Assembly: GCF_900115505.1 (NCBI RefSeq)
Contig: NZ_FOWQ01000002.1
Location: 511,145-575,144 of the forward strand
Length of the DNA: 64,000 nt
Source: Geodermatophilus dictyosporus
GTDB taxonomy: Bacteria > Actinomycetota > Actinomycetes > Mycobacteriales > Geodermatophilaceae
Reading direction: 5' to 3'
A model generated the notes under the pieces. The model saw nothing but the letters and a program-made list of their open reading frames with translations. It did no database searches and was not told the DNA's origin. Below, piece by piece: positions 19,784 through 29,938 of this stretch. The position numbers and the translations under genes were made by a program. Each line of letters starts with the position of its first letter. Within the stretch, counting starts at the first letter, position 1.

Positions 19784-20436
19784 CGGGCGCCGCCGGTGCC
19801 CTCGGCGTCGTCCGCGTCGGTCGTGGCCTCGGCGGTCGTGGCGTCGGCGGTCGTGGCCTCGGCGGGCTCGGCGGCGGCCTCGGCGGCCTCCGTGGCGTCC
19901 ACCTCGTCGGCGACCGCGGTCTCGGTGTCGGCGGTGTCGCTGGTCGGCGCCTCGTCGGTGGCGGCGGCCTCGACGGCGTCGGCCGTGACCTCGCCGGAGG
20001 CAGCGGCCGCACCGGCACCGGCGGCGAAGCGGGTGCCGCGGGCGCGCTCGGCCTCGCCGACGGCCTCCTGGGCCACGGTCAGGGCCTCGACGAGCTCGAT
20101 GACGGCCATGGGGGCGTTGTCGCCCTTGCGCGGGCCGACCTTGGTGATGCGGGTGTAGCCGCCGGGCCGGTTCTCGAAGCGCGGGCCGATCTCGGCGAAC
20201 AGGTGGTGGACGACGTCCTTGTCCCGGATGACCGTCATGACCTGGCGGCGGGCGTGCAGGTCACCGCGCTTGGCGAAGGTCACCAGCTTCTCGGCGAACG
20301 GGCGCAGCCGCTTGGCCTTCGCCTCGGTGGTGGTGATGCGCCCGTGCTCGAACAGCGAGGTGGCCAGGTTCGCCAGCATCAGCCGCTCGTGCGAGGCGGA
20401 CCCGCCGAGGCGGGGGCCCTTGGTGGGGGTGGGCAT
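19780..20436 (-). CDS. rplQ: 50S ribosomal protein L17 with long acidic C-terminal extension
   Basis: The first 120 or so residues are canonical L17: [20 protein letters not shown], then [22 protein letters not shown]. About 95 further residues rich in Ala, Thr, Glu and Asp follow, giving 218 in total against about 120 in E. coli. Such tails are known on actinobacterial L17 but this one is long. It follows rpoA after a 150-base spacer containing a hairpin. Confidence 0.96.
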   Translation of the reverse strand: MPTPTKGPRLGGSASHERLMLANLATSLFEHGRITTTEAKAKRLRPFAEKLVTFAKRGDLHARRQVMTVIRDKDVVHHLFAEIGPRFENRPGGYTRITKVGPRKGDNAPMAVIELVEALTVAQEAVGEAERARGTRFAAGAGAAAASGEVTADAVEAAATDEAPTSDTADTETAVADEVDATEAAEAAAEPAEATTADATTAEATTDADDAEGTGGAR

Positions 20437-20545
20437 GTCGGTCCTTCCTCAGGCGGCCGGGCGGGCGTGTGCCGGCTGCTCTCCGGGTGGTGCTGTCGTC
20501 TGTGCTCGGGGTGCCGGGCGGTGCCAGTGTGCGGTGCCCGGCGGC

Positions 20546-20581
20546 CCGGCCGGACGGCGGGTTCCCCCACCGCCCGGCCGG
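20546..20581 (-). terminator. Hairpin after rpoA
   Basis: An inverted repeat with arms starting CCGGCCGG (20546-20553 and 20574-20581) and an inner GGCGGG/CCACCGCC part, two mismatches in about 14 pairs. It begins 8 bases past the rpoA stop. Either an intrinsic terminator or an attenuator between rpoA and rplQ; no U-run follows. Confidence 0.5.
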
Positions 20582-20588
20582 CGCAGCG

Positions 20589-21665
20589 TCAGAGCTGCTC
20601 GGTCTCCTGGTAGGAGCCGTCGTCGTACTGGACCTGCCCGTACTCGGCGCCGTACTCACCGGTGCCGTGGTAGGCGTCGGTCTCGTAGCCCTCGTCGTAG
20701 CTCTCGACCGAGGTGGGGATGAACCCGGGCGGGCTGTCCTTGAGCGCCAGGCCCATGGCCGCCAGCTTCATCTTGACCTCGTCGATCGACTTGGCCCCGA
20801 AGTTGCGGATGTCGAGCAGGTCGGCTTCCGAGCGGGTGACCAGCTCGCCGACGGTGTGCACGCCCTCGCGCTTGAGGCAGTTGTAGGACCGGACGGTGAG
20901 GTCCATGTCCTCGATCGGCATCGAGAAGTTCGCGATGTCGGCGGCCTCGGCCGGGCTCGGGCCGACCTCGATGCCCTCGGCGTCGACGTTGAGCTCGCGC
21001 AGCAGGCCGAACAGCTCGACGAGCGTCGAGCCGGCGGAGGCGATGGCGTCGCGGGGGGCGATCGAGGGCTTGGTCTCGACGTCGACGACCAGGCGGTCGA
21101 AGTCGGTGCGCTGCTCGACGCGGGTGGCCTCGACGGCGTACGTGACCTTGAGGACCGGCGAGTAGATCGAGTCGACCGGGATCCGGCCGATCTCCTGCCC
21201 GGGCTGCTTGTTCTGCGGCGCCGGCACGTAGCCGCGGCCCCGCTCGACGACCAGCTCGACCTCGAGACGGCCCTTGCCGTTGAGGGTGGCGATGTGCAGG
21301 TCGGGGTTGTGCACCTCGACACCGGCCGGCGGCGCGATGTCGGCGGCGGTGACCTCACCGGGGCCCTGCTTGCGCAGGTACATGGTCACCGGCTCGTCGG
21401 AGTCGGAGCTGACGACCAGGCCCTTGAGGTTGAGGATGATCTCGGTGACGTCCTCCTTGACCCCGGGCACGGTGGTGAACTCGTGCAGGGTCCCCTCGAT
21501 GCGGATGCTGGTCACGGCAGCACCGGGGATCGAGGACAGGAGCGTGCGGCGCAGGGAGTTGCCGAGGGTGTAGCCGAAGCCGGGCTCCAGCGGCTCGACG
21601 ACGAACCGCGAGCGCTGCTCGGAGATCGTCTCCTCGGTCAGCGTGGGGCGCTGTGCGATGAGCAT
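20589..21665 (-). CDS. rpoA: DNA-directed RNA polymerase subunit alpha
   Basis: The 358-residue alpha subunit starts [18 protein letters not shown]. The N-terminal assembly domain holds [21 protein letters not shown]. The C-terminal domain (about 250-320) holds [17 protein letters not shown] and [19 protein letters not shown], contacting UP elements and activators. A short acidic tail rich in Tyr, Glu and Asp follows. It lies between rpsD and rplQ as in other bacteria. Confidence 0.98.
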   Translation of the reverse strand: MLIAQRPTLTEETISEQRSRFVVEPLEPGFGYTLGNSLRRTLLSSIPGAAVTSIRIEGTLHEFTTVPGVKEDVTEIILNLKGLVVSSDSDEPVTMYLRKQGPGEVTAADIAPPAGVEVHNPDLHIATLNGKGRLEVELVVERGRGYVPAPQNKQPGQEIGRIPVDSIYSPVLKVTYAVEATRVEQRTDFDRLVVDVETKPSIAPRDAIASAGSTLVELFGLLRELNVDAEGIEVGPSPAEAADIANFSMPIEDMDLTVRSYNCLKREGVHTVGELVTRSEADLLDIRNFGAKSIDEVKMKLAAMGLALKDSPPGFIPTSVESYDEGYETDAYHGTGEYGAEYGQVQYDDGSYQETEQL

Positions 21666-21724
21666 GGGTGTTCTCCTTGGGTTCCTCCGGCGACCGCCAT
21701 ATGACGCCGTGAGGGGGTGGTGCA

Positions 21725-21758
21725 GGCCCCGGCGGACATCCGTCCGCCCGCCGGGGCC
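21725..21758 (-). terminator. Hairpin between rpsD and rpoA
   Basis: Arms GGCCCCGGC (21725-21733) and GCCGGGGCC (21750-21758) pair perfectly, and GGAC/GTCC pair inside with a 4-base bulge. It lies 27 bases beyond the rpsD stop. Terminator or processing/attenuation structure. Confidence 0.5.
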
Positions 21759-21784
21759 GGGTGGTGCAGTGGTGCTGCGAGCCC

Positions 21785-22411
21785 CTACTTGGAGTAGAGC
21801 TCGACGATCAGCTGCTCCTGGACCGGGGTGTCGATCACCTGACGGGCCGGGACGCTGTGGACGACGGCGCGCAGCTGGCCGCTGATGACCTCCAGCCACG
21901 GCGGCACGGGCCGCTCGCCGGCGCGCGCCTGGGCGATCTCGAAGGGCACCATGCGCCGCGACTTCTCCGCGACCTCGACGATGTCGTTCGCGCTCACCCG
22001 GTAGGACGGGATGTCGACCTTGCGGCCGTTGACCCGGATGTGGCCGTGCTTGACCAGCTGGCGGGCCATGTCGCGGCTCTCGCCCCAGCCGGCCCGGTAC
22101 ACGACGTTGTCCAGGCGGGACTCGAGGATCTGCAGCAGGACCTCACCGGTCTTGCCGGTCTTGCGGTTGGCCTCCTCGTAGTAGCCGCGGAACTGCTTCT
22201 CGAGGACGCCGTAGATGCGGCGGGCCTTCTGCTTCTCGCGCAGCTGGAGGAGGTACTCGCTGTCCTTGCTGCGGCCCCGGCCGTGCTCGCCCGGCGGGTA
22301 GGGCCGGATCTCGATCGGGCACTTCGGGGACTCGCACTTGCTGCCCTTGAGGAACAGCTTCATCTTCTCGCGCCGGCACATGCGGCAGTCGGCTCCGGCG
22401 TAACGGGCCAC
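21785..22411 (-). CDS. rpsD: 30S ribosomal protein S4 (zinc-binding type)
   Basis: The 208-residue S4 starts [20 protein letters not shown]. The four cysteines (CRMC, then KCESPKC) form a zinc site, so it is the C+ form. The S4 RNA-binding domain [20 protein letters not shown] is in the middle. In many bacteria S4 represses its own operon. Confidence 0.98.
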   Translation of the reverse strand: MARYAGADCRMCRREKMKLFLKGSKCESPKCPIEIRPYPPGEHGRGRSKDSEYLLQLREKQKARRIYGVLEKQFRGYYEEANRKTGKTGEVLLQILESRLDNVVYRAGWGESRDMARQLVKHGHIRVNGRKVDIPSYRVSANDIVEVAEKSRRMVPFEIAQARAGERPVPPWLEVISGQLRAVVHSVPARQVIDTPVQEQLIVELYSK

Positions 22412-22446
22412 GTCAGGTACTCCTCGTTCTTCTCGTCAGTGGCCGG

Positions 22447-22854
22447 TCAGACCCGGCGGCGCTTCTTCGGGCGGCAGCCGTTGTGCGGCTGCGGGGTCAC
22501 GTCCTGGATCTGGCCGACCTCGAGGCCGGTGGCCTGCAGCGACCGGATCGCGGTCTCGCGGCCCGAGCCCGGGCCCTTCACGAAGACGTCGACCTTGCGC
22601 ATGCCGTGCTCCTGGGCCTTGCGCGCGGCGTTCTCGGCGGCCATCTGGGCGGCGAACGGCGTGGACTTGCGCGAGCCCTTGAAGCCGACGTGGCCGGCGG
22701 AGGCCCAGCTGATGACGTTCCCGGTCGGGTCGGTGATCGACACGATCGTGTTGTTGAACGTGCTCTTGATGTGCGCGGCGCCGTGGGCGACGTTCTTCTT
22801 CTCCTTGCGGCGGACCTTCTTGGCACCAGCCGCGGCGCGAGCCCTGGGAGGCAT
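22447..22854 (-). CDS. rpsK: 30S ribosomal protein S11
   Basis: The 135-residue S11 starts [20 protein letters not shown] and has the signature [12 protein letters not shown] at its end and [16 protein letters not shown] near residue 30. The ATG at 22854 is preferred over an upstream in-frame start at 22899 because it matches the family N-terminus. Confidence 0.98.
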   Translation of the reverse strand: MPPRARAAAGAKKVRRKEKKNVAHGAAHIKSTFNNTIVSITDPTGNVISWASAGHVGFKGSRKSTPFAAQMAAENAARKAQEHGMRKVDVFVKGPGSGRETAIRSLQATGLEVGQIQDVTPQPHNGCRPKKRRRV

Positions 22855-22901
22855 GTCTCTCCGGTTTCCTTCTGAACGATCAGTGGCCAGGTGCAGCACG
22901 G

Positions 22902-22949
22902 AGGCGCGCCGCCGCTCCCGCCCTCACGGGTCGCCGCGGCGGCGCGCCT
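22902..22949 (-). terminator. Strong hairpin between rpsM and rpsK
   Basis: Arms AGGCGCGCCGCCG (22902-22914) and CGGCGGCGCGCCT (22937-22949) pair perfectly over 13 bp, with a 22-base loop. It starts 6 bases beyond the rpsM stop inside a normally co-transcribed gene series. Confidence 0.6.
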
Positions 22950-22954
22950 GCGGC

Positions 22955-23335
22955 CTACTTCTTGCCGGCCTTCTTCTTGCCGGCGATGGTCTTGCGCGGG
23001 CCCTTGCTCGAGCGCGCGTTGGTGCGGGTGCGCTGACCGTGCACGGGCAGCCCGCGGCGGTGACGCAGGCCCTGGTAGCAGCCGATCTCCACCTTGCGGC
23101 GGATGTCGGCGGCCACCTCGCGGCGCAGGTCGCCCTCGACGCGGAAGTGCTCGTCGATGTAGTCGCGCAGCCTCAGCAGGTCCTCGTCACCGAGGTCCCG
23201 GACGCGCAGGTCGGGGCTGACGCCCGTCGCGGCCAGGGTCTCCTTGGCGTGGGCCTTGCCGATGCCGTAGATGTAGGTGAGCGCGATCTCCATCCGCTTC
23301 TCGCGGGGCAGGTCGACGCCGGCCAGTCGTGCCAT
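22955..23335 (-). CDS. rpsM: 30S ribosomal protein S13
   Basis: The 126-residue S13 starts [20 protein letters not shown], has the H2TH motif [14 protein letters not shown] and the basic tail [20 protein letters not shown]. Located at the head of the small-subunit binding region next to rpmJ, as usual. Confidence 0.98.
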   Translation of the reverse strand: MARLAGVDLPREKRMEIALTYIYGIGKAHAKETLAATGVSPDLRVRDLGDEDLLRLRDYIDEHFRVEGDLRREVAADIRRKVEIGCYQGLRHRRGLPVHGQRTRTNARSSKGPRKTIAGKKKAGKK

Positions 23336-23349
23336 GTCCAGGTACTCCC

Positions 23350-23463
23350 TCAGCCCTGCCGCTGCTTGTGGCGGGCGTTGTCGCAGATGACCATGACCCG
23401 GCCGTGCCGGCGGATCACCTTGCACTTGTCGCAGATCTTCTTCACCGACGGCTGGACCTTCAC
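23350..23463 (-). CDS. rpmJ: 50S ribosomal protein L36 (zinc-binding C+ form)
   Basis: A 37-residue protein from a GTG at 23463, reading [19 protein letters not shown] then [18 protein letters not shown]. The zinc ligands C-x2-C, C and H are complete. It lies between infA and rpsM, its standard place. Confidence 0.96.
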   Translation of the reverse strand: MKVQPSVKKICDKCKVIRRHGRVMVICDNARHKQRQG

Positions 23464-23536
23464 CGGTGCCGCCCCTCATTCCTGTCGATCGATGGCCGCC
23501 TGCACGGCACCCTCGGGTGCCCCGCGCCGGCGGCGG

Positions 23537-23758
23537 TCACTTGTAGCGGTAGACGATGCGACCGCGCGTCAGGTCGTAGGGCGAGAGCTCCACGACCACG
23601 CGGTCCTCGGGCAGGATGCGGATGTAGTGCTGGCGCATCTTGCCGCTGATGTGGGCGAGCACCCGGTGTCCGTTCTGCAGCTCGACCCGGAACATCGCGT
23701 TGGGCAGCGGCTCGACGACGCGACCCTCGACCTCGATGGCCCCGTCCTTCTTCGCCAT
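23537..23758 (-). CDS. infA: Translation initiation factor IF-1
   Basis: The 73-residue S1-fold factor starts [20 protein letters not shown] and ends [16 protein letters not shown], the canonical sequence. It blocks the ribosomal A site during initiation. A promoter is predicted about 190 bases upstream, so the infA-rpmJ-rpsM section can be transcribed on its own. Confidence 0.98.
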   Translation of the reverse strand: MAKKDGAIEVEGRVVEPLPNAMFRVELQNGHRVLAHISGKMRQHYIRILPEDRVVVELSPYDLTRGRIVYRYK

Positions 23759-23944
23759 GCCCGACACGGCCTCCCTGACTCGGTGGTGCTGGTGGTCTGG
23801 TGCTCCATCCGCGTGCGACCATGCCGGGGCCCGGCAGGGGTCGTACTCGGTGGGTGCAGAACAGGTGGTGCAGACGCTCCCGCGAGGGCGTCCCGGGCCG
23901 TGCGGCCACAGCACGACGACAGGACGGCGCGAACGCCGTCGTTC

Positions 23945-23974
23945 ACTGTACCCCGCTGTCGCAGGGCGCTCCAA
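23945..23974 (-). promoter_or_regulatory. Promoter candidate for infA
   Basis: On the minus strand TTGGAG (23969-23974) and TACAGT (23945-23950) are separated by 18 bases. The start point would lie near 23938, giving a leader of about 180 bases. Confidence 0.5.
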
Positions 23975-24010
23975 CCCGGTCCCCGTCACAGCCGGGCCCG
24001 GGCCGGAGGC

Positions 24011-24814
24011 TCAGGTGCGGGGTGTGATCCCGAACGGGGCCAGGCCCGCGACGCCGCCGTCCTCGGCCGTGAGGACCCAGGGGCCCTCGGGCGTGATGGC
24101 GACGGTGTGCTCGAAGTGGGCGGCCCGCGACCCGTCCTTGGTGACGACGGTCCAGCCGTCCTCGAGCTCGGCGGTGGCCGGGTCGCCCACGGTCACCATC
24201 GGCTCGATGGCCAGCGCGAGTCCCGGGACCAGCCGCGGTCCCCGGCCGGGCCGCCCGTAGTTGAGGACGTGCGGGTCCTGGTGCATCTCGGTGCCGATGC
24301 CGTGCCCGCCGTAGTGGTCGACGATCCCGTAGGGGTGCGCCTCGGCGACGACGACCGACTCGACCGCGGCGCTGATGTCGGTCAGCCGCCCGCCGGCGAC
24401 GGCGCGGGCGAGGCCCGCCCACATCGAGCGCTCGGTGACCTCGATGAGCGCGGCGTCCTCGGCCGACGGCGGCCCCACGGTCACGGTGACCGCGGAGTCG
24501 CCGTGCCAGCCCTCGAGGATCGCGCCGCAGTCGATCGAGATGTTGTCGCCCTCGGCGAGCACCCGCTGCGGGTCCGGGATGCCGTGCACGACCTCGTCGT
24601 TGATGGAGGCGCAGATGCTGCCGGTGAACCCGTGGTAGCCCAGGAACGACGGGATGGCGCCCGCCGACCGGATGGTGTCCTCGGCGATCGCGTCGAGCTC
24701 ACCGGTCGTCACCCCCGGCCGGACGGCGGCCCGCACGGCGCTGATGGCCCGGGCGACGACGAGGCCGGCACCACGCATCAGCTCGATCTCGTGCGGCGTC
24801 TTGATCTGGATCAT
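24011..24814 (-). CDS. map: Type I methionine aminopeptidase
   Basis: Removes the initiator methionine from new proteins. From the ATG at 24814 it reads MIQIKTPHEIELMRGAGLVV, 267 residues. Metal ligands are visible: SIDCGAILEGWHGD (two Asp), YGGHGIGTEMH (His), AIEPMVT (Glu) and HFEHTVAIT (Glu). An upstream in-frame ATG at 24868 would add 18 residues. The internal one is chosen for its GGAG seven bases upstream and the family start. Confidence 0.95.
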   Translation of the reverse strand: MIQIKTPHEIELMRGAGLVVARAISAVRAAVRPGVTTGELDAIAEDTIRSAGAIPSFLGYHGFTGSICASINDEVVHGIPDPQRVLAEGDNISIDCGAILEGWHGDSAVTVTVGPPSAEDAALIEVTERSMWAGLARAVAGGRLTDISAAVESVVVAEAHPYGIVDHYGGHGIGTEMHQDPHVLNYGRPGRGPRLVPGLALAIEPMVTVGDPATAELEDGWTVVTKDGSRAAHFEHTVAITPEGPWVLTAEDGGVAGLAPFGITPRT

Positions 24815-24884
24815 GCGTCCACTCCACTTGGCCAGCAGGGGGAGGCGGGTCAGGATCCCGGCCGACATCGGCGGCGCCGTCCCC

Positions 24885-25484
24885 TCAGCTGTCGTTGGGC
24901 TGCCCGGACCGCTCCAGGGCGGCCATCGCGCGAGCGGTGACCTCCTCGATCGACCCGATGGCGTCGACCTGCGCGAGCAGTCCCTCGGACTCGTAGAAGC
25001 CCGACAGGGGCGCGGTCTGTTCCCGGTAGACCTCCAGGCGGTGCCGGACGGTCTCGGGCTTGTCGTCGTCGCGCTGCACCCACTCGCCGTCGACGAGCAT
25101 CCGGCGCCCCGACAGGCGGCGCACCAGCTCCTCCTCCTCGACGACGAGCTCGAGCACGCAGTCGAGGTGCTGGCCCAGGTCCTCGAGGGAGCCGCGCAGC
25201 TGCTCGCCCTGGGCGATGGTCCGCGGGAAGCCGTCGAGCAGGAAGCCGGCCTTGGCGTCGTCCTCGGCCAGCCGGTCCTTGACCATGGCCACGGTGATCT
25301 CGTCGGGCACCAGGTCGCCGGCGTCCATGTAGGACTTCGCCTGCTTCCCGAGGTCGGTCCGTCCGCTGACGTTGGCGCGGAAGATGTCGCCGGTCGAGAT
25401 GGCCGGCACCTCCAGCCGGCCGGCGATGATCTGCGCCTGGGTCCCCTTGCCCGCCCCCGGGGGGCCGAGCAGCACGACGCGCAC
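24885..25484 (-). CDS. adk: Adenylate kinase
   Basis: Adk balances ATP, ADP and AMP. The 199-residue protein starts (GTG) [19 protein letters not shown], a P-loop. [10 protein letters not shown] and [11 protein letters not shown] follow. The lid is short ([16 protein letters not shown]) without the zinc cysteines, as in actinobacteria. The start overlaps the secY stop by one base. Confidence 0.97.
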   Translation of the reverse strand: MRVVLLGPPGAGKGTQAQIIAGRLEVPAISTGDIFRANVSGRTDLGKQAKSYMDAGDLVPDEITVAMVKDRLAEDDAKAGFLLDGFPRTIAQGEQLRGSLEDLGQHLDCVLELVVEEEELVRRLSGRRMLVDGEWVQRDDDKPETVRHRLEVYREQTAPLSGFYESEGLLAQVDAIGSIEEVTARAMAALERSGQPNDS

Positions 25485-26794
25485 TACTTCAGGAACCCTT
25501 CGTAGTTGCGCTGGTTGAGCTGCGTCTCGATCTGCTTCACGGTCTCCAAGCCCACTCCCACCATGATCAGCACTGCCGTCCCGCCGAACGGGAAGTTCTG
25601 GTTCGCTCCCTGCTGGGTGATCGACAGGAAGAAGTTGGGCAGCACCGCGACGATCCCGAGGTAGATCGACCCGGGCAGGGTGATCCGGGACAGCACGTAC
25701 TGCAGGTACTCGGCCGTCGGCCGGCCCGGGCGGATGCCGGGGATGAAGCCGCCGTAGCGCTTCATGTCGTCGGCCCGCTCCTCCGGGTTGAAGGTGATCG
25801 ACACGTAGAAGTACGTGAAGAACACGATCAGGCCGAAGTACAGGGCGACGTGCACCGGGCTGCTCTGGTCGATGACGTAGTTCTCGAAGAACTGCCGGAC
25901 CGGCCCGGTCTCGTCCCCCTGCAGCTGGGTGATCAGCTGCGGCAGGTAGAGCAGCGACGAGGCGAAGATGACCGGGATGACACCGGCCTGGTTGACCTTC
26001 AGCGGCAGGTAGGTCGACGTCCCGCCGTACATCCGGCGGCCGACCATCCGCTTGGCGTACTGCACCGGGATGCGCCGTTGCGCCTGTTCGACGTAGACGA
26101 CAGCGCCGATGATCAGCAGGGCGAAGGCGCAGACGACGGCGAAGACGACGCCGCCGCGGGTCTGCAGGATGGACCCGCCCTCGGCCGGGATGCGCGCGGC
26201 GATCGAGGTGAAGATCAGCACGGACATGCCGTTGCCGATCCCCTTCTCGGTGAGCAGCTCGCCCAGCCACATGATGACGGCGGTGCCGGCGGTCAGGGTG
26301 ACGACCAGGACGATGGTCGACCAGATGCTGTCCGACGGGATGATCTCCTGCTGGCAGCCGGGGAACAGCTGGCCGCTGCGGGCCAGCGCGATGATGCCGG
26401 TGCTCTGCAGGATCGCCAGGGCGATCGTCAGGTAGCGGGTGTACTGGGTCAGCTTGGCCTGACCCGACTGGCCTTCCTTCTTCAGCTGCTCGAAGCGCGG
26501 GATGACCACCACCAGCAGCTGCACGATGATGCTCGCCGTGATGTAGGGCATGATCCCGAGCGCGAACACCGACAGGCGCAGCAGCGCTCCGCCGGAGAAC
26601 AGGTTGACCAGCGAGTAGACGTCGCGCTGCGAGCCCGCCTGCGCCTGCTCCAGGCAGCTGTTGATGGCCTCGACGGAGACGCCGGGTCCCGGGATCGCCG
26701 CGCCGAGGCGGTACACGGCGATGATCGCCAGGGAGAACAGCAACTTCCGCCGGAGGTCTGGCGTCCGGAACGCCGCGGCGAACGCCTGCAGCAC
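25484..26794 (-). CDS. secY: Preprotein translocase subunit SecY
   Basis: SecY is the channel of the Sec translocon, partner of SecE (encoded at 56.7 kb). The 436-residue protein has ten hydrophobic segments. The first is [21 protein letters not shown], with the plug region following. The GTG at 26794 has AGGGGAGG upstream. It follows rplO but is separated by a hairpin and a palindromic element. Confidence 0.97.
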   Translation of the reverse strand: MLQAFAAAFRTPDLRRKLLFSLAIIAVYRLGAAIPGPGVSVEAINSCLEQAQAGSQRDVYSLVNLFSGGALLRLSVFALGIMPYITASIIVQLLVVVIPRFEQLKKEGQSGQAKLTQYTRYLTIALAILQSTGIIALARSGQLFPGCQQEIIPSDSIWSTIVLVVTLTAGTAVIMWLGELLTEKGIGNGMSVLIFTSIAARIPAEGGSILQTRGGVVFAVVCAFALLIIGAVVYVEQAQRRIPVQYAKRMVGRRMYGGTSTYLPLKVNQAGVIPVIFASSLLYLPQLITQLQGDETGPVRQFFENYVIDQSSPVHVALYFGLIVFFTYFYVSITFNPEERADDMKRYGGFIPGIRPGRPTAEYLQYVLSRITLPGSIYLGIVAVLPNFFLSITQQGANQNFPFGGTAVLIMVGVGLETVKQIETQLNQRNYEGFLK

Positions 26795-26828
26795 GTGCCC
26801 TCCCCTAGTCGGTCGAGTGACATTAGCA

Positions 26829-26861
26829 ACGGGCCCGTCCCGCGGAGCGGGACGGGCCCGT
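26829..26861 (-). terminator. Perfect hairpin between rplO and secY
   Basis: A 15-bp perfect stem (26829-26843 with 26847-26861, arm ACGGGCCCGTCCCGC) with a 3-base loop. It lies just after the palindromic element that follows rplO and just before the secY leader. It probably separates the spc group from secY-adk-map. Confidence 0.7.
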
Positions 26862-26866
26862 CGTCA

Positions 26867-26929
26867 GGCCCCCTCGCAGCGCCCCGCCGCCGGCTCGTGA
26901 GCGGCTGGGGGAGGCGAGAGGGTCCTCCT
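26867..26929. repeat. Dispersed palindromic element, copy A (after rplO)
   Basis: Outer arms GGCCCCCTCGC and GCGAGAGGGTCC and an inner imperfect palindrome around CCGCCG-GCTCGTGAGCGGC. It begins at the rplO stop. It has the same layout as the elements after rpoC, rplA and nusG. Confidence 0.55.
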
Positions 26930-27373
26930 TCAGATGCGGGTGGTGCTGCCCCCGGCCGCGGCGATCTTGTCGGCCGCGGAGGACGAGAAGGCGTGCGCGT
27001 GCACGGTGACCTTCACCCCGCCGAGCTCGCCGGTGCCGAGGACCTTGACCGGGTGGCCACGCCGGACGGCGCCGGCCGCGACCAGCGAGTCGGGGTCGAC
27101 GTGCCCGCCCTGCGGGAACAGCGCCGCGATCCGGTCGAGGTTGACGACCTGGAACACGACCTTGTTCGGGTTCTTGAAGCCCGACATCTTGGGCAGCCGC
27201 ATGTGCAGCGGCGTCTGACCGCCCTCGAAGCGCGGGGAGGTGTTGCCGCGCGCGCCGGTGCCCTTGGTGCCGCGACCGGCGCTCTTGCCCTTGGAGCCCT
27301 CACCCCGGCCGACGCGCGTCTTGGGGGTGTGGGCGCCCGGGGCCGGACGCAGGTGGTGGACCTTAAGAGTCAT
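26930..27373 (-). CDS. rplO: 50S ribosomal protein L15
   Basis: The 147-residue L15 starts [20 protein letters not shown] and has the glycine-rich [17 protein letters not shown] and [14 protein letters not shown]. Last gene of the spc ribosomal group before secY. Confidence 0.97.
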   Translation of the reverse strand: MTLKVHHLRPAPGAHTPKTRVGRGEGSKGKSAGRGTKGTGARGNTSPRFEGGQTPLHMRLPKMSGFKNPNKVVFQVVNLDRIAALFPQGGHVDPDSLVAAGAVRRGHPVKVLGTGELGGVKVTVHAHAFSSSAADKIAAAGGSTTRI

Positions 27374-27386
27374 GGTGAGTCCCTGC

Positions 27387-27566
27387 TCAGATCTCTTCGA
27401 CGGCGACGAGGTGCGTCACTGCCGCGACCATCCCGCGGATCTCGGGACGGTCCTCCTGCACGACCGAGTCGTTGATCCGCTTGAGGCCCAGCGAGCGCAG
27501 CGTCTGCCGCTGGTTGGGCTTCGTGCCGATCGCCGACCGGACCTGGGTGACCTTCAGCTGCGCCAC
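27387..27566 (-). CDS. rpmD: 50S ribosomal protein L30
   Basis: A 59-residue L30 from a GTG at 27566 ([20 protein letters not shown]), ending HLVAVEEI. An earlier in-frame start at 27587 would overlap rpsE and add non-family residues. Between rpsE and rplO. Confidence 0.95.
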   Translation of the reverse strand: MAQLKVTQVRSAIGTKPNQRQTLRSLGLKRINDSVVQEDRPEIRGMVAAVTHLVAVEEI

Positions 27567-27567
27567 G

Positions 27568-28182
27568 TCAGACCCCCTGACCCGCACGGGCCCGCAGCAT
27601 GGCGGCCGGGGCGACGTCCTCGAGGGGCAGCCCGCGACGGGCGGCGATCTCCTCCGGGCGGACGAGGTCCTTCAGCGCCTGCATGGTGGCGTGCACGATG
27701 TTGATCGGGTTCGACGAGCCGAGGCTCTTCGACAGCACGTCGTGGATGCCGGCGCACTCGAGGACCGCGCGCACCGGGCCACCGGCGATGACACCGGTAC
27801 CGGGGCTGGCCGGCTTGAGCAGCACGACACCGGCCGCCGCCTCACCCTGCACCGGGTGCGGGATGGTGCTGGCGATGCGCGGCACCTTGTAGAAGTGCTT
27901 CTTGGCCTCCTCGACGCCCTTGGCGATCGCCGCGGGCACCTCCTTGGCCTTGCCGTAGCCGACGCCCACGGTGCCGTCACCGTCGCCGACGATCACCAGG
28001 GCGGTGAAGCTGAAGCGCCGACCACCCTTGACGACCTTCGACACGCGGTTGATGGCCACCACGCGCTCGATGAAGTTGCTCTTCTCGGCAGGCGCGCCGC
28101 CGGGCCCCCGCCCGCCGTCACGACGGTCGCGGCGGTCGTTGCCGCCGCCGGCGCCGCCGCCGCGTCGCTGTGGTCCTGGCAT
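27568..28182 (-). CDS. rpsE: 30S ribosomal protein S5
   Basis: The 204-residue S5 has a Gly/Arg-rich N-terminus ([19 protein letters not shown]) longer than in E. coli. [20 protein letters not shown] follows, then [20 protein letters not shown]. The spectinomycin-loop [11 protein letters not shown] is unaltered as far as can be seen. Confidence 0.97.
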   Translation of the reverse strand: MPGPQRRGGGAGGGNDRRDRRDGGRGPGGAPAEKSNFIERVVAINRVSKVVKGGRRFSFTALVIVGDGDGTVGVGYGKAKEVPAAIAKGVEEAKKHFYKVPRIASTIPHPVQGEAAAGVVLLKPASPGTGVIAGGPVRAVLECAGIHDVLSKSLGSSNPINIVHATMQALKDLVRPEEIAARRGLPLEDVAPAAMLRARAGQGV

Positions 28183-28222
28183 CAGACGTCCCTCTCGATC
28201 TGCTGGTTCGCGGAGCTGCTCA

Positions 28223-28630
28223 TCAGAAGTCCAGCCCGCCCTCTCGCGCACCGTCGGCGAGTGCGGCGATGCGGCCCTGGTAGCGGTTGCCACCACGGTC
28301 GAACACGACCTTGGTGATGCCGGCGGCCTGGGCGCGCTCGGCGACCAGGGACCCCACCCGGCGGGCGAGGGCGGACTTGTCGCCCTCGGCGCTGCGCAGG
28401 CTGGCGTCCAGCGTCGAGGCACTGACCAGAGTACGGCCGACGGTGTCGTCGACGACCTGGACGTGGATGTGCCGCGAGCTGCGGTTGACCACCAGGCGCG
28501 GGCGCTCCGCCGTGCCCGCGACCCGCTTGCGGAGCCGGTTGTGGCGGCGCAGCCGCGAGACGCGGCGCGCGGTGCTGATGTCGGTGCCGACGGGCGTGTG
28601 CACCCGAGCGGTCTTCTCGGTCTGAGCCAT
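28223..28630 (-). CDS. rplR: 50S ribosomal protein L18
   Basis: The 135-residue L18 shows [40 protein letters not shown] and AREGGLDF. It binds 5S rRNA. The ATG at 28630 overlaps the rplF stop (TGATG). Confidence 0.97.
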   Translation of the reverse strand: MAQTEKTARVHTPVGTDISTARRVSRLRRHNRLRKRVAGTAERPRLVVNRSSRHIHVQVVDDTVGRTLVSASTLDASLRSAEGDKSALARRVGSLVAERAQAAGITKVVFDRGGNRYQGRIAALADGAREGGLDF

Positions 28631-29169
28631 CACTTACCCGTCTTCCCGACCTTGCGCTTCACGACCTCGCCCTGGTACCGGACGCCCTTGCCCTTGTACG
28701 GGTCGGGCTTCCGCAGGCCGCGGATGTTGGCGGCCACCTGGCCGACCTGCTGCTTGTCGATGCCGGTGACGCGCAGGCGCGTGGGCGACTCGACGGTGAA
28801 GGTGATGCCCTCCGGGGCCCTGACCGGCACCGGGTGGCTGTAGCCGAGGGCGAACTCGAGGTCGCTCCCCCGGGCCTGGACGCGGTAACCGACGCCGACG
28901 ATCTCGAGGGTCTTGGTGTACCCCTCGGTGACGCCGGTGATCATGTTGGCGATCAGCGTGCGGGACAGGCCGTGCAGGGCCCGGCTCTCGCGCTCGTCGT
29001 CGGGGCGCTGCACCGTGAGGACACCGTCCTCGGCCTTCGCGACCGTGATGGGCGCGGCGACGGTGTGCGAGAGGGAGCCCTTGGGGCCCTTCACGCTGAC
29101 CGTCTGGCCGTCGACGGCGACGTCGACACCACCGGGCACGGTGATCGGCAGTCGTCCGATCCGTGACAT
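28630..29169 (-). CDS. rplF: 50S ribosomal protein L6
   Basis: The 179-residue L6 starts [20 protein letters not shown] and has the C-terminal signature [20 protein letters not shown]. Normal length. Between rpsH and rplR. Confidence 0.98.
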   Translation of the reverse strand: MSRIGRLPITVPGGVDVAVDGQTVSVKGPKGSLSHTVAAPITVAKAEDGVLTVQRPDDERESRALHGLSRTLIANMITGVTEGYTKTLEIVGVGYRVQARGSDLEFALGYSHPVPVRAPEGITFTVESPTRLRVTGIDKQQVGQVAANIRGLRKPDPYKGKGVRYQGEVVKRKVGKTGK

Positions 29170-29183
29170 CTCGCTCGCTCCTC

Positions 29184-29594
29184 TTACCAGACGTAGGCGA
29201 GGACTTCCCCGCCCACGCCCTTCTTGTTCGCCTGCCGGTCGGTCAGCAGCCCGGTCGAGGTGGAGATGATCGCCACCCCGAGGCCGCCGAGCACCTTGGG
29301 CAGTGCGTTCGACTTCGCGTAGACCCGCAGGCCCGGCTTGGACACCCGGCGCACCCCGGCGATGCTGCGCTCGCGGTTCGGGCCGTACTTCAGGTCGATC
29401 ACCAGCTCCTTGCGGGTGGCGCCGTCCTTCTCGACGTCGTCGACGCGCCAGCCGGCGATGTAACCCTCCTGCTGGAGGATCTCGGCGATGTGCGTCTTGA
29501 GCTTCGACGACGGCATCGCCGCCGAGTCGTGGTAGGCCGTGTTCGCGTTGCGCAGCCGCGTGAGCATGTCCGCGATCGGGTCGGTCATCGTCAT
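29184..29594 (-). CDS. rpsH: 30S ribosomal protein S8
   Basis: The 136-residue S8 starts [20 protein letters not shown] and ends in the [20 protein letters not shown] region and LAYVW. The second Met (29588) is an equally possible start. In E. coli S8 represses the spc operon by binding the rplE region. Confidence 0.97.
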   Translation of the reverse strand: MTMTDPIADMLTRLRNANTAYHDSAAMPSSKLKTHIAEILQQEGYIAGWRVDDVEKDGATRKELVIDLKYGPNRERSIAGVRRVSKPGLRVYAKSNALPKVLGGLGVAIISTSTGLLTDRQANKKGVGGEVLAYVW

Positions 29595-29679
29595 GGGTGT
29601 CGTGCCTCTCTCGCCGCGGTTCCGCACACGTCCCTCGCGTGGGCCTCTCGGCGATCAGTGGTGAAAGGCCACCCTGCCC

Positions 29680-29733
29680 CCCGTCGCTCGCGAGCTCGCG
29701 ACGGGACCCTGCAGGACGGCCGGACGGGTCCTG
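29680..29733 (-). terminator. Hairpins after rpsN
   Basis: CAGGAC (29712-29717) pairs with GTCCTG (29728-29733) right after the rpsN stop. A second stem CCCGTCG/CGACGGG (29680-29686 with 29699-29705) encloses a self-complementary loop. It fills the gap between rpsN and rpsH. Confidence 0.4.
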
Positions 29734-29919
29734 TTACCAGCTCGACTTGCTCACGCCGGGCAGCTCGCCGGCGTGCGCCATCTCCCGCAGGCAGATCCGG
29801 CACAGGCCGAACTTGCGGAAGACCGAGTGCGGGCGACCGCACCGCTGGCAGCGGGTGTAGCCGCGGACCGCGAACTTGGGCTTGCGGGCCGCCTTGTTGA
29901 TCAGCGCCTTCTTGGCCAT
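29734..29919 (-). CDS. rpsN: 30S ribosomal protein S14, zinc-binding type Z
   Basis: The 61-residue type-Z S14 starts [20 protein letters not shown]. Both CxxC pairs (CQRC and CRIC) are present and it ends [11 protein letters not shown]. No zinc-free paralogue lies in the window. Confidence 0.97.
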   Translation of the reverse strand: MAKKALINKAARKPKFAVRGYTRCQRCGRPHSVFRKFGLCRICLREMAHAGELPGVSKSSW

Positions 29920-29938
29920 CTGTCTCTCCTGCCCCGGC

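Noticed and set aside
22447-22899. Longer S11 starting at 22899
   Set aside because: The extra 15 residues do not belong to S11; [10 protein letters not shown] at 22854 is the conserved start.
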